From an uncultured Elusimicrobia bacterium (lineage in GTDB: Bacteria; Elusimicrobiota; Elusimicrobia; Elusimicrobiales; UBA9959): 39,832 nt of DNA. The stretch lies in the NCBI GenBank assembly GCA_903917735.1, contig CAIXBR010000079.1:1-39832 (forward strand), in the 5' to 3' direction. The translations under genes and the position numbers were made by a program. Under the pieces are notes generated by a model that was not told where the DNA came from, searched no databases, and worked only from the letters and a program-made list of their open reading frames with translations. Of the stretch, positions 30,266 to 39,481 are shown one piece after another. Numbering within the stretch: the stretch's first letter is position 1; the number at the start of each line of letters is the position of its first letter.

Positions 30266-32215
30266 ATGGACAACAGCGCTCCCGTTTTCGACTATACACC
30301 GGAAAGCATCAGGGCTCTGGCCGACAAGACCTTTAACGATTTCGAGGACCGCGCTAAAAAGATCGCGGCCATTCCCGAAGAAAACCGGGATTTCAAGAAC
30401 ACCGTGCTGGCCTTCGAGCACGCCACCAGCGATTTCAGCGAGGCGTTGCAGATCCCTATCTTCCTGGCCTACGTGTCGGGCAACGCCGAACTGCGCAAGG
30501 TCGCGCAGGAGCTGGAGCTTAAGGTGAGCCAGTACTCCGTGGACCTGTTCACCCGCGAGGACATTTTCCGCGCGCTGAACGAATACGCCTCCAAGGGCGA
30601 AAAGCCGGGCGTGGTGGAGACCCGCCTGCTGGACAAGACCCTGCTGGACTTCAAGCGCAACGGCCTGGGCCTGGAGCCGCTCCCCAGGGCCCGTGTGAAG
30701 AAGCTGATGAAGGAGCTTATTGACATCGAGCTGCAGTTCTCCAAGAACCTGCGGGAAGTGAACGACGCGCTGGCGCTGACGGAGGCGGAACTGGCGGGAA
30801 TGCCGGAGGATTTCAAGACGCGGCTGAAGAAGACCCCGGAAGGGAAGTATTTGGTCACCATGAACACGCCGGATTTTATTCCGTTCATGGATAACGCGGA
30901 GAACGGCGACGCCCGCCGGCGCCTGGAACTGCTGTTCAACAACCGCTGCGTCCCGGCCAACGTGGAGCTGATGGAGAAAGCCATAGCCCTGCGCCGCAAG
31001 ATATCGAAGCTGCTCGGCTATCCAACCTTCGCCGCTTACGTGCTGGCGGACCGCATGGCCGCCGATACCGGGAACGTCACCGCTTTCCTGGAACGGACCT
31101 GGGCCAAGCTTAAAAAGAAAGGCCGCAAAGAACTGCGCGACCGCCTGAAGCTGAAGGGCGGGGAGGAAAAGGTCCTGCGCGCCTGGGAGTGGCGCTACTA
31201 CAATAACCAGCTGAAGAAGACCAAATATTCCATAGACCACGAAAAAATAAAGGAATATTTCCCGCTGGAGACGGTGGTAAAAGGGATGTTCGACGTTTTC
31301 GGTGATGTTTTCGGCGTTAGTTTCGCCCCGGCTCCGCTGCCCGTCTGGAACAAGGACGTGCGCGCCTACGAAGTAAAGAATTCGGACGGTGCCGTGGCGG
31401 CTTATTTCTACTTCGACCTTTTTCCGCGCGACGGCAAGTATAAGCACGCGGCCTGCTTCGGTATAAGGCACGGGCGCGAGCTGGCCGACGGCTCCTACGA
31501 GCTGCCCGCGGCCGGCATAGTCGCCAATTTCCCGCCCTCCTCCGGAGACACCCCGCCGCTGCTGAAGTTTAACGACGTGGTCACGTTCTTCCACGAGTTC
31601 GGCCACGTGACCCACAACATCTTCACCAGGTCCAGGTACGGCAAGTTCTCGGGCACCAGCGTGTCGCGGGACTTCGTAGAGGTGCCGTCGAAGATGCTGG
31701 AGAACTGGGCCTTCGAGCCCTCGGTGCTGCGGCGCATCTCCGGGCATTTCAGGAACCCGGCCGAAAAGCTGCCGGAGGCCATGATAACGAAACTGGTAGA
31801 GGCCAAGAACATGGACTCCGGGCTGGTGTACCTGAGGCAGCTCTTCTTCAGCCTGCTGGACATGCGCTACCACACCGCGAAGGGAAAGGTGGATACCACC
31901 AAGGTGTATGAAAAGCTGATGAAGAAGATCTCGCTGATCCCGATGAGTCCGGGCAGCCACCCGCAGGCCAGTTTCGGCCACCTCATGGGCGGCTACGAGG
32001 CCGGCTATTACAGCTATCTCTGGTCGGAGGTCATAGCGTCCGACCTGTTCGGCGCCTTCAAGGCCGCCGGCGTGATGGATGCCGCCACCGGCGCGAAGTA
32101 CCGCGAGCTGATACTGGCCCCCGGCCGCAGCTACGACGAAGCGGGGCAGGTGGAGAAATTCCTGGGCCGGCCCTCGCGCGAGGACGCTTTCCTCAAAAGC
32201 ATCGGCGCGGAGTAA
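30266..32215 (+). CDS. M3-family metallopeptidase (oligopeptidase A / thimet type)
   Basis: A 649-residue zinc peptidase of the M3A type. The metal site is complete: H-E-F-G-H (H443, E444, H447) and F-V-E-V-P-S with the third ligand E472, 25 residues later, exactly the thimet-oligopeptidase spacing, followed by M-L-E-N-W. The N-terminal two thirds are helical, as in the family's channel-lining domain. There is no signal peptide, so it probably degrades short peptides in the cytosol. I chose ATG 30266 because a GGAGGA ribosome-binding site sits at the right distance; an in-frame ATG at 30248 is less likely. It may be co-transcribed with the flippase-like gene 36 nt downstream. Confidence 0.93.
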   Translation: MDNSAPVFDYTPESIRALADKTFNDFEDRAKKIAAIPEENRDFKNTVLAFEHATSDFSEALQIPIFLAYVSGNAELRKVAQELELKVSQYSVDLFTREDIFRALNEYASKGEKPGVVETRLLDKTLLDFKRNGLGLEPLPRARVKKLMKELIDIELQFSKNLREVNDALALTEAELAGMPEDFKTRLKKTPEGKYLVTMNTPDFIPFMDNAENGDARRRLELLFNNRCVPANVELMEKAIALRRKISKLLGYPTFAAYVLADRMAADTGNVTAFLERTWAKLKKKGRKELRDRLKLKGGEEKVLRAWEWRYYNNQLKKTKYSIDHEKIKEYFPLETVVKGMFDVFGDVFGVSFAPAPLPVWNKDVRAYEVKNSDGAVAAYFYFDLFPRDGKYKHAACFGIRHGRELADGSYELPAAGIVANFPPSSGDTPPLLKFNDVVTFFHEFGHVTHNIFTRSRYGKFSGTSVSRDFVEVPSKMLENWAFEPSVLRRISGHFRNPAEKLPEAMITKLVEAKNMDSGLVYLRQLFFSLLDMRYHTAKGKVDTTKVYEKLMKKISLIPMSPGSHPQASFGHLMGGYEAGYYSYLWSEVIASDLFGAFKAAGVMDAATGAKYRELILAPGRSYDEAGQVEKFLGRPSREDAFLKSIGAE

Positions 32216-32251
32216 AAGCGCCATAGGCGGCAAGTTTCAGGGTGTTTTATT

Positions 32252-33244
32252 ATGAAAACCAAACTCTCCATAGCGGCGGGGTTCCTGCTCGGCGCCGTGC
32301 TGCTTTATCTGGCTTTCCGGAACATAGATTTCCGCGGCCTGGCCGGTATCTACGCGAAGGTCAACCCTGTCTTTATCCTCCCGTTCGCCGCGACCGTAGT
32401 GGTGGAGTTGCTGGCCAGGGCCGCGCGCTGGCGCCTGCTGCTTAACCCGGCCAGGCCGGTGCGCCTGTGGGACGCCTTCCGGCTGGAGGCTGCTGGGCTG
32501 GCGCTCAGCAATATCCTGCCGCTGCGCCTGGGCGAAGTGGCCCGCGGAACTTTCGGGGCCAAGCTCTTCGACATACCGATGCTCACCGTTTTCGCCACGA
32601 TATTGGTGGAGCGGGCGCTGGACGTGATAGTTCTTTTCTCGTTGTTCGCCGCCGCCGCCTACTTCGGGGGGATAACCGGCGGCTTCATGAATTACGGCGG
32701 GGTCATCTGGGCGGTGCTGGCCGGCATGCTGGCCGCGCTGGGGACGCTGGTGTTCGCGGAGGAGATAGTGGCCCATTCCTGGTTCGCGGGTTTCTTTGCC
32801 CGGTTCCCCCGGGTCCGCGGGCTTTTCGAGCGGCTAGCTATGGGCGTAAAGGCCTTTAAGTCCCTGAAGAGCGGTTTTCTTATCTTCGCTTTCGCGGCGC
32901 TGCAGTGGCTTCTGGACGCCCTTAACTGCTACTGGATAGCCCTGGCCTTCGGACTGGGCGGCGTGATAGACGCCTTCAAGAGCATGGCTCTGGTCTTCAC
33001 CGGGGCCATGGCCGCGTCAGTACCGGGCCCGCCCGGCTATTTCGGCAACTATGAGTTCACCCTGATGAAGGTGCTTTTTTCCTGGGGCGTGCCTAAAGAC
33101 ATAGGCTTCGCGTACGCTTCATACTCGCACGTGCTGGGTTATCTGCTCGTAACCATACTGGGAGTGGTCTTCGTATACCAGATGGGGCATTCCCTCGGCA
33201 AGGTCTGGGGGCAGTTCGCCGGCGGCGGAGAGGCTAAAAAGTGA
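32252..33244 (+). CDS. Flippase-like membrane protein (UPF0104 / LPG synthase TM-region type)
   Basis: A 330-residue membrane protein with about eight helices. Family signatures are L-A-R-A-A-R-W-R-L-L-L (about 53-63), N-I-L-P-L-R-L-G-E-V-A-R (about 89-100), I-L-V-E-R-A-L-D-V (about 122-130) and the P-G-P-P-G-Y-F-G-N-Y-E (near 255-265) re-entrant region. These occur in AglD/MprF-like proteins, which move or modify lipid-linked groups across the membrane. The following GT4 gene overlaps it by 4 nt, so the pair likely works on a lipid-linked glycan. The exact substrate is unknown. Confidence 0.88.
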   Translation: MKTKLSIAAGFLLGAVLLYLAFRNIDFRGLAGIYAKVNPVFILPFAATVVVELLARAARWRLLLNPARPVRLWDAFRLEAAGLALSNILPLRLGEVARGTFGAKLFDIPMLTVFATILVERALDVIVLFSLFAAAAYFGGITGGFMNYGGVIWAVLAGMLAALGTLVFAEEIVAHSWFAGFFARFPRVRGLFERLAMGVKAFKSLKSGFLIFAFAALQWLLDALNCYWIALAFGLGGVIDAFKSMALVFTGAMAASVPGPPGYFGNYEFTLMKVLFSWGVPKDIGFAYASYSHVLGYLLVTILGVVFVYQMGHSLGKVWGQFAGGGEAKK

Positions 33245-34401
33245 CCGGTCCCGCCGTAAGATCGGTGCTTATGATCAGCCAGGCCTTCCACCCCGTCATC
33301 GGCGGGTCCGAGAGGCAGGCCTTCGAGATCTCCAAAGCGCTGGCCGCGCGCGGCGTAAGTGTGACCGTCCTGACGCGGCAGCCGGGCGGGCTTCCCGGTG
33401 AGGAGACCCTTGAGGGGGTTCTTGTAAAAAGGTTTTCCTGCCCCGGCTCCGGGGTCCTCAATTCAGCGGTGTTCATGGTGAAGATATTTTTCTGGATGCT
33501 GGCGCACCGGGCCGGGTATGAGGCCGTGCACGTGCATCTGGCTTCCTCGCCGGCCGTGGCTGCCGCCGTGGCCGCGCGCCTGACCGGGCGCAGGACGGTT
33601 ATAAAGCTGGGCGGGGGAAAAGGCGTGGACGAGATAACCCTGTCGCAGCGAACTATCGCGGGCAGGCTCAAACTGGCTTTTTTCCGCGCCGTCAGGCCGG
33701 AACTGCTGGTGATGAACGTCGAGGTGATGGACTGGCTTAAGAATTCCAAAGAATTTTCCGGGCTCAGGCTCCGGCGTTTCCGCAACGGCGTGGACACCGG
33801 CCGCTATACCCCGTTGCTTTACAACGAAAAGATAAACGCGAAGGCCGCGCTTGGGCTGGATAATTCGGCCATTTTCCTATTTGTGGGCAGGCTTTCGCCG
33901 GAGAAGCGCGTGAAGGAACTGGTGGAGACCTGGGCCGAGCTTATCAGCGAAGAGACCGCGCCGCCCAAGATCCGCCTGGTGATAGTCGGCGGCGGCCCGG
34001 ACGGCCCGGCGCTGAAGAGCGCCGTGGCGGACCTGGGCGTGTCTGGTACCGTGGTGCTGGCCGGCCCCAAGGACGACTTGCTGCCCTATTACCGCGCGGC
34101 CGACGTCTTCCTGCTGCCCTCCATCTCCGAGGGCCTTTCCAATTCCATGCTGGAGGCCATGGCCTGCGGCCTGGCCGTTACCGCCAGCCGCGTCGGCGGC
34201 GCCAGGGATGCGGTAACACCCGGAGTGAACGGCTGCCTCTTCGACCCTCTCAACAGGGCCGAGCTGAAAACCTGCCTGCGGGGCTTCATAGCTGACCGCA
34301 GCCTGGCCTTGAAGATGGGTGAGCAGGCCCGCAAGACCGCGGTGGAAAAATACTCCATGGCCCGCGTGGCGGATGAGTTGATGGGGATATATAGCGAGTA
34401 G
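33241..34401 (+). CDS. GT4-family (GT-B fold) glycosyltransferase
   Basis: A 386-residue cytosolic or membrane-associated enzyme. The N-terminal domain starts V-L-M-I-S-Q-A-F-H-P-V-I-G-G-S-E-R, the GT4 donor-lobe opening. The C-terminal Glycos_transf_1 domain has F-V-G-R-L-S-P-E-K-R-V (about 217-227), I-V-G-G-G-P-D-G (about 248-255) and L-P-S-I-S-E-G-L-S-N-S-M-L-E-A-M-A, which includes the E-x(7)-E nucleotide-sugar motif. Translation starts at GTG 33241, overlapping the previous stop as GTGA. It probably adds one sugar during synthesis of a surface polysaccharide. Confidence 0.92.
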   Translation: MTGPAVRSVLMISQAFHPVIGGSERQAFEISKALAARGVSVTVLTRQPGGLPGEETLEGVLVKRFSCPGSGVLNSAVFMVKIFFWMLAHRAGYEAVHVHLASSPAVAAAVAARLTGRRTVIKLGGGKGVDEITLSQRTIAGRLKLAFFRAVRPELLVMNVEVMDWLKNSKEFSGLRLRRFRNGVDTGRYTPLLYNEKINAKAALGLDNSAIFLFVGRLSPEKRVKELVETWAELISEETAPPKIRLVIVGGGPDGPALKSAVADLGVSGTVVLAGPKDDLLPYYRAADVFLLPSISEGLSNSMLEAMACGLAVTASRVGGARDAVTPGVNGCLFDPLNRAELKTCLRGFIADRSLALKMGEQARKTAVEKYSMARVADELMGIYSE

Positions 34402-34458
34402 CGGCGCAGTATTTTCTGCCAATAGCTTACGGCATCGATATAAGTTAATGGACTGATT

Positions 34459-36366
34459 ATGTGCGGAATATGCGGAATATATAAATACGGCTCGGGCCTG
34501 CCGGTGGAACGCGGCGAGCTTAAGGCCATGAATGACCTGATAATCCACCGCGGCCCGGACGACGAGGGCTATTACGAGCATGAGAACGCCGGCCTGGCCA
34601 TGCGCCGGCTGTCCATCATAGACCTTTCTTCCGGCCACCAGCCCATCTCTAACGAGGACGGTTCGCTCTGGATAGTTTTCAACGGCGAGATCTACAACTA
34701 CAAGGAATTGCGCGAGGGCCTGCTGGCCCGCGGCCACGTTTTCAAGACGAAGAGCGACACCGAGGTCATCCTGCACCTCTACGAAGAGAAAGGCGAGGCT
34801 TTCCCTAAGGAACTGCGCGGCATGTTCGCCGTGGCCATCTGGGACGAGAGGAAGAAGAAGTTGCTGCTGGCGCGGGACCGCGTAGGCAAAAAGCCCCTGC
34901 TGTACGCCGTTACCCCCTCCAGTTTCGCTTTCGCCTCGGAACTGCGCTGCCTGCTCACCTTGAAGGACCTGCCCCGCGAAATAAACCCGGCGGCAATAGA
35001 CGCCTACCTGACCCTGCAGTATATCCCCAGTCCGATGAGCATCTTCAAGGGCGTGAAAAAACTCGAGCCTGCGTCGGTGTTGGTCTTTGAGGGCGGCAAG
35101 CTGAGGACGCATAAATACTGGGACCTGCCGGTCGGTGAAAAAAAGTTCGACGACGTGCCGGTGGAGGAGCTGAAAGAGCGCCTGAGGGCAGAGATGTCGG
35201 AAGCGGTCAAAATACGCCTGATGTCGGAAGTGCCGTTGGGCGCCTTTCTGTCCGGCGGCATAGACTCCACCATAGTCACCGCGCTGATGGCGAAGCATTC
35301 CTCCACTCCGGTGAAGACCTTCGCGATAGGCTTCAAGGAAGAGAAATTCTCGGAGCTGGGCTACGCCCGGCAGGCCGCGAAGATGTACGGCACCGACCAC
35401 ACCGAGTTCACGGTGGAAGCGCACATGACCGACGTGCTGGAGAAGCTGGCCTGGCATTACGGCGAGCCCTACGCGGACTGCAGCGCGCTGCCATCCTATT
35501 TCGTCTCGCGCGAGACGCGCAGAGACGTGACCGTGGCGCTGAACGGCGACGGCGGGGACGAGGCCTTCGGCGGCTACCTGCGCTACGTGGGCATGAAGGC
35601 CGAGCGGATGATAGCCGCGGCCCCGGGCTGGTCCAAGGCCGCGGCGCTGAAGGCCGTGGGCGTTTTCCCGAAGAGCGCCCCTTTCAATTTCTTCTGGCGG
35701 GCGGAGAAGTTCCTTAAGTTCTCGGTGATGAACACTCTGGAGCGGCGCTACCTTTCCACGGTCTCTTTCTTCGGGCCGGGCGAGGCGGATGGGATCTACA
35801 GCCATAAATTTGCGAACCTGCTCGGCGCCGAAAATAATTACGGGGAACGCTACCTGTCAAAATTCTTCGCGTTAAACCCGGACGACGACCTGCTGAACCG
35901 CATGACCTATGTGGATATGCGCTCCTACCTCCCGGAATGCCTGATGACCAAAATGGACATCGCCTCCATGGCTAATTCGCTGGAGACGCGCTCGCCTTTC
36001 CTTGACCACAAAGTACTGGAGTTCGCTTTCCGCCTGCCCGGGAAACTTAAGCTTAAGGGGCTGAAGGGCACGAAGTGGATACTTAAAGAGGCGTTCAAGG
36101 ACATGCTGCCGCCGGACATCTACAGCCGGGGCAAGATGGGTTTCGGAATACCGCTGGGCATCTGGTTCCGCGGCGAGCTTAAGGATTATTGGGCTGGCGC
36201 CTGCCTGTCGCAGAAGTCGCTGGGCCGTGGCTATTTCAAGCCGGAGGAACTGTTCCGGCTTTGGGACGAGCACCAGCAGGGCCGCCGCGACCACGGCTAC
36301 AAATTGTGGGCGCTCTTGATGCTGGAACTGTGGCACCGCCAGTACGCGGACGACTTCAAGCTTTGA
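34459..36366 (+). CDS. asnB: Glutamine-hydrolysing asparagine synthase (AsnB-type amidotransferase)
   Basis: A 635-residue two-domain enzyme. Met-1 is followed by Cys-2 (M-C-G-I-C-G-I), the Ntn nucleophile of the class II glutaminase exposed on processing. Further glutaminase marks are I-I-H-R-G-P-D-D-E-G and F-N-G-E-I-Y-N-Y. The synthetase half has the ATP-pyrophosphatase loop L-S-G-G-I-D-S-T (near 268-275) and N-G-D-G-G-D-E-A-F-G-G-Y (near 363-374). Family members next to glycosyltransferases often amidate sugars or peptides in exopolysaccharide clusters rather than make asparagine, so true substrate use is uncertain. It lacks a ribosome-binding site; a TATAAG box lies 14 nt before the ATG. 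Confidence 0.93.
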   Translation: MCGICGIYKYGSGLPVERGELKAMNDLIIHRGPDDEGYYEHENAGLAMRRLSIIDLSSGHQPISNEDGSLWIVFNGEIYNYKELREGLLARGHVFKTKSDTEVILHLYEEKGEAFPKELRGMFAVAIWDERKKKLLLARDRVGKKPLLYAVTPSSFAFASELRCLLTLKDLPREINPAAIDAYLTLQYIPSPMSIFKGVKKLEPASVLVFEGGKLRTHKYWDLPVGEKKFDDVPVEELKERLRAEMSEAVKIRLMSEVPLGAFLSGGIDSTIVTALMAKHSSTPVKTFAIGFKEEKFSELGYARQAAKMYGTDHTEFTVEAHMTDVLEKLAWHYGEPYADCSALPSYFVSRETRRDVTVALNGDGGDEAFGGYLRYVGMKAERMIAAAPGWSKAAALKAVGVFPKSAPFNFFWRAEKFLKFSVMNTLERRYLSTVSFFGPGEADGIYSHKFANLLGAENNYGERYLSKFFALNPDDDLLNRMTYVDMRSYLPECLMTKMDIASMANSLETRSPFLDHKVLEFAFRLPGKLKLKGLKGTKWILKEAFKDMLPPDIYSRGKMGFGIPLGIWFRGELKDYWAGACLSQKSLGRGYFKPEELFRLWDEHQQGRRDHGYKLWALLMLELWHRQYADDFKL

Positions 36367-36375
36367 GGCGAAGAC

Positions 36376-36492
36376 GGGCCTACCGGGTTAGCAAAACCTT
36401 CGCGGAGGCTGCCGCTTGCGTAAGCGCGGCAGCCGAGTGATGAGGCGCGCGCACGGTGTGCGCGACGCCGTGTTTTGCGTTCCGGTAGGCCC
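36376..36492. repeat. Cloverleaf-like structured element in the asnB-trmL gap
   Basis: Outer arms 36376-36397 and 36472-36492 (GGGCCTACCGG with CCGGTAGGCCC, then GCAAAAC with GTTTTGC) enclose two inner hairpins. These are GGCTGCCGC/GCGGCAGCC arms around a GCGT turn (36407-36434), and CGCGCAC/GTGCGCG (36448-36464). Together they form a three-way junction. It may be a structured RNA, a terminator complex or a palindromic mobile unit; I do not recognise it as a known riboswitch. Confidence 0.7.
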
Positions 36493-36521
36493 GGCTGAGC
36501 CCCACGCTAACACTGAGTATT

Positions 36522-36983
36522 ATGAAAATAGTTTTAATTAACCCGGATATTCCGTGGAACGCCGGCAACATCGGGCGGTCGTGTGTGGCCACCGGGACGG
36601 AGCTGGCTTTCGTCGGGAAGATGGGTTTTAACCTGAGCGACAAGGAGATACGCCGCTCCGGGCTGGACTACTGGCAATTCCTGAAATACTCGGTACACCC
36701 CGACCTGGAGTCGTTCTTGGCCACGCTGCCGCCGGACCCGTCGCTGATCTTCTTCTCCACGCGCGGCGGCAAAAGCTACTGGGAAGCCCCTTACCGGCCG
36801 GATTCGTGCCTTATCTTCGGCGCGGAGACGGCCGGTTTCCCTGACTGGATCTACGAAAAATATTCGGATTCGCTCTACAGGATACCGATGTGGTCGGACC
36901 GGGTCCGCTCGCTGAACCTGTCCACGTCGGCGGGGGTCGCGCTGTACGAAGCGCTCAGGCAGACGCGACCTTCCGGAGTTTAG
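36522..36983 (+). CDS. trmL: tRNA (cytidine/uridine-34 2'-O)-methyltransferase
   Basis: A 153-residue SPOUT (trefoil-knot) methyltransferase, normal for TrmL, which methylates the wobble ribose of certain leucine tRNAs. Marks are I-N-P-D-I-P-W-N-A-G-N-I-G-R (6-19), the L-I-F-G-A-E-T-A-G-F-P (about 96-106) and the knot S-L-N-L-S-T-S-A-G-V-A-L-Y-E (near 130-143). It lies alone downstream of the structured element, with no ribosome-binding site visible. Its TAG stop overlaps the TAA stop of the convergent gene. Confidence 0.92.
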   Translation: MKIVLINPDIPWNAGNIGRSCVATGTELAFVGKMGFNLSDKEIRRSGLDYWQFLKYSVHPDLESFLATLPPDPSLIFFSTRGGKSYWEAPYRPDSCLIFGAETAGFPDWIYEKYSDSLYRIPMWSDRVRSLNLSTSAGVALYEALRQTRPSGV

Positions 36984-37870
36984 GGTTTAAAAAGGTCTGC
37001 GAACAGCGGCGAACTCAGGCGGCCGAGCAGTTCATGGCCGTTCACCTCTCCAGCCAGTTCCAGCCGGCCGTTCTTTTTTCGCAGGATGAAATACGCCTCT
37101 CCGTCCTTGTATTTCTTGTTGTTCTGGCAGACGAAAAGCCGTCCGTCATCCTTAAGGTTATTCGCAAGGTTGGCGAGGGCGCGTTTTATATCCTCAAGGA
37201 AAAAATAGGCTTCGTTCAGCACGTTGGCGCACTTGATGATGTCCGCCTTGCGGCTCAGGGTCCCGGCGAAAACATCGAAAGGCAGCAGTTCCGCCCTGAA
37301 CTTCTCTTCTACCGCCGGGTTCAGCAGCGGGATCCTGCCGGCGCCAGCCGGGAATTTCCCCGCCGTAGAGCCGGTGAAAAAATAAAAGAGGGGAAGCTTC
37401 AATGAAACGGCCCCGTCGTCCCGGCTATAGAACTTCCGGCCGCAGCAGAGATCCTTGTACAGGTAGCAGTCCTGGCTGTCGGTCAGCACGACCTCGGCGC
37501 CCTTGGTATTCTCCAGCAGGCCCATAGCCGAAACGCCGTCCGAGACGCCTGTTTCTACGATAAGGCTCCCGGGCCCGGCCTCCGCCAGGATGGCGGCATC
37601 GGTGAGCGGGCTGCGGCCGGCCGCGGTGGTCTTATAGGCGTTCCCGCTCTTGAACAGGTTCATCGCCTTCGAGAACAGCGAAGTTTTTTCCCCTGCGGGC
37701 AGGGAACAGCGGCGGATCTCGTCGAAGATGTCCGGGCTGAACTTTATGCGCAGCGCCAGGACCAGCACCCTGGCCGCCGGGCGCTCCAGCGCGGCCAGGT
37801 AGAATTTTAGGAACGCCACGCTGTCCGCGCAGGGACCGCTCTTCAGGATCATTCGTTTGAAATCCGGCAT
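36980..37870 (-). CDS. Putative class I methyltransferase-like protein
   Basis: A 296-residue protein. Residues about 103-130 read L-I-V-E-T-G-V-S-D-G-V-S-A-M-G then A-E-V-V-L-T-D, a degenerate motif I plus acidic motif II. Near 208-250 it has A-D-I-I-K-C-A-N-V-L-N-E-A-Y then L-A-N-N-L-K-D-D-G-R-L-F-V, like motif IV and V of Rossmann methyltransferases. The N-terminal 90 residues are helical and unassigned. The fold call is moderate and the substrate unknown. The GGGAA before ATG 37870 serves as ribosome-binding site. It lies downstream of the radical SAM gene on the same strand with a 24-nt gap, so the two may form an operon. Confidence 0.55.
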   Translation of the reverse strand: MPDFKRMILKSGPCADSVAFLKFYLAALERPAARVLVLALRIKFSPDIFDEIRRCSLPAGEKTSLFSKAMNLFKSGNAYKTTAAGRSPLTDAAILAEAGPGSLIVETGVSDGVSAMGLLENTKGAEVVLTDSQDCYLYKDLCCGRKFYSRDDGAVSLKLPLFYFFTGSTAGKFPAGAGRIPLLNPAVEEKFRAELLPFDVFAGTLSRKADIIKCANVLNEAYFFLEDIKRALANLANNLKDDGRLFVCQNNKKYKDGEAYFILRKKNGRLELAGEVNGHELLGRLSSPLFADLFKP

Positions 37871-37894
37871 AGTTTCCCGGGAACCGCCGCGCTA

Positions 37895-39418
37895 TCAGGT
37901 TTTGTGAGTCAGTTTCTTGTATGCCATTATCAGCGACATGTCCAGATTGAAGCCCCAGAACTGGTGCCGTATCCTGAAGTTAGAAGTGGCTTTCAGGACG
38001 CGGAAGGCCAGCCGCTTCACCGGGCCGAAATGAAAGGCGTCAATATTAATGTTCACAAAATCGATATAGAACGAGACCTTCCTGATGAAATCCTTGTCGG
38101 GGATCCATGAAAGTTTTTCCAGGTCCTCGAAGCCGGTCAGCGGATTCACCGACTCGGCCCATTTTGCTATGTTCTTAGGGGTGGTATAGCCGTATTTCTC
38201 CACGCACTCATCGTAAAGCTCGCCGCCCGGGTAAGGGCGGAAGATCTGGGGGCCGATTATCGACACCTTGTCATCGAAAGAGCGCAGTTTCTGTATAAGC
38301 TGCAGGGTCGCCCCGGTGTCGCCTTGTTCCTCTCCGGGCAGCCCCATCATGAAGGAAAAGGTTACCCCGAGGCCGTGCTTGACGATGGTCCGCGCGGAGC
38401 GGACGATCTGGTCGACGGTGAGGTCCTTCTTGAGTTTATCCAGTATCCTCTGGGAGCCGGATTCCGCGCCGATCGACAGGTAATAAAGGCCTATGTTCTT
38501 GAGTTTTTCCAGCAGGGGCTCGTCAATCAGCTTGCGGTCAAAAGCGTCCGCGCGCATGGAAGTGTACCAGTTGAATTTCAGTCCCCGTTTCTTTATCTCC
38601 AGCGCGAAATTCTCGGGGTGGTCGCGTTTGACGAAGAAATTCTCATCCAGGAAATCGAAATAATTCAGATCGAACTCTTTTACGAGATATTCAATCTCGT
38701 CCGCCAGGCGGGCGGCTGATTTGGTCCTGTACCCGCCGAAGGCCAGCCGCTTGTTCACGTTTACGCAGAAAGTGCACCTGTAGGGGCAGCCTACGCTGGA
38801 AATGACGACCCCAGAATTCACGTCCATTGTCTCCCGGCCCCTGCCGACGGTGCGCTTGCGGTACTTCGAATAGTCAACGAGGTGGAAGTTCAGGAAAGGC
38901 AGGGAGTTCAGGTCGTTCGGCTTTCTGCGGCCCGTAAAAACGAGTTCGTCTCCGGACAGGAAATACAGGCCCTTTACCTGCCGCCAGTCGGTCCCGTTCT
39001 TCAGCGCCGACAGGAGTTCGAGCGCGGTGTACTCTCCCTCTCCGGAGCAGATGAAGTCGGCGAAGCCCTCGCGCAGGACCTCCGCGGGGAACAGCGACGG
39101 ATGTATGCCGCCCCAGATGATCTTGACGCCGGGATGACGGTCCCTTATGTACTTCGACATCTCGGCCGCGTGCCGGACCTGGGTGGTCATCACCGTGAAG
39201 CCGGCCAGCAGGACCCTGCCCGGTTCGGCGGCCAGGTGCTTTTTCAGCACCTCCAGCGGCTCTTCCTCGGCTACCATGTCCAGGACGAACGACCGCGCGC
39301 CGGCGCGTTCGAGGAAGCTCGCGATGGAAAGCAGGCTGGCTGGGGGGTAGGGGATCGCCTTCTGGATGGAGAAGTACGCGGAGCGCGGGTTAATGAGAAG
39401 GCACTCGTATGTTTTCAT
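37895..39418 (-). CDS. B12-binding-domain radical SAM protein
   Basis: A 507-residue enzyme. The N-terminal Rossmann-like B12-binding region begins L-L-I-N-P-R (8-13) and includes I-I-W-G-G-I-H-P-S-L-F-P (about 99-110) and S-G-E-G-E. The radical SAM domain has S-V-G-C-P-Y-R-C-T-F-C (C near 213, 217, 220). The cobalamin region lacks an obvious D-x-H-x-x-G, so cobalamin may be bound base-on or not at all. Such proteins perform C- or P-methylation, ring contractions or hopanoid and lipid modification. The C-terminal 100 residues are unassigned. Location beside glycan genes suggests envelope chemistry, but no reaction can be named. Confidence 0.87.
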   Translation of the reverse strand: MKTYECLLINPRSAYFSIQKAIPYPPASLLSIASFLERAGARSFVLDMVAEEEPLEVLKKHLAAEPGRVLLAGFTVMTTQVRHAAEMSKYIRDRHPGVKIIWGGIHPSLFPAEVLREGFADFICSGEGEYTALELLSALKNGTDWRQVKGLYFLSGDELVFTGRRKPNDLNSLPFLNFHLVDYSKYRKRTVGRGRETMDVNSGVVISSVGCPYRCTFCVNVNKRLAFGGYRTKSAARLADEIEYLVKEFDLNYFDFLDENFFVKRDHPENFALEIKKRGLKFNWYTSMRADAFDRKLIDEPLLEKLKNIGLYYLSIGAESGSQRILDKLKKDLTVDQIVRSARTIVKHGLGVTFSFMMGLPGEEQGDTGATLQLIQKLRSFDDKVSIIGPQIFRPYPGGELYDECVEKYGYTTPKNIAKWAESVNPLTGFEDLEKLSWIPDKDFIRKVSFYIDFVNINIDAFHFGPVKRLAFRVLKATSNFRIRHQFWGFNLDMSLIMAYKKLTHKT

Positions 39419-39481
39419 GGAAAAGCCAGTTCCGCTGTCTGGCCCTGCTCCCTGGCGCGGAGAAAGGGCCGGGCCGGCGCT

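Noticed and set aside
30200..32233. 677-residue open frame on the minus strand
   Set aside because: It is antisense to the M3 peptidase, has a residue mix typical of shadow frames in GC-rich DNA (many His, Gln, Val, Arg) and no family motif.
34439..34444. TATAAG as another leaderless promoter for asnB
   Set aside because: It lies 14 nt before the ATG, too far for the 6-9 nt pattern, and may equally be chance.
33877..35805. 642-residue open frame on the minus strand
   Set aside because: It runs antisense across GT4 and asnB, two genes with clear motifs, and crosses their junction; no start site or domain supports it.
36376..36492. tRNA gene
   Set aside because: The cloverleaf-like fold lacks a T-loop GTTCGA-type sequence, the anticodon arm geometry and a 7-bp acceptor arm at the right spacing.
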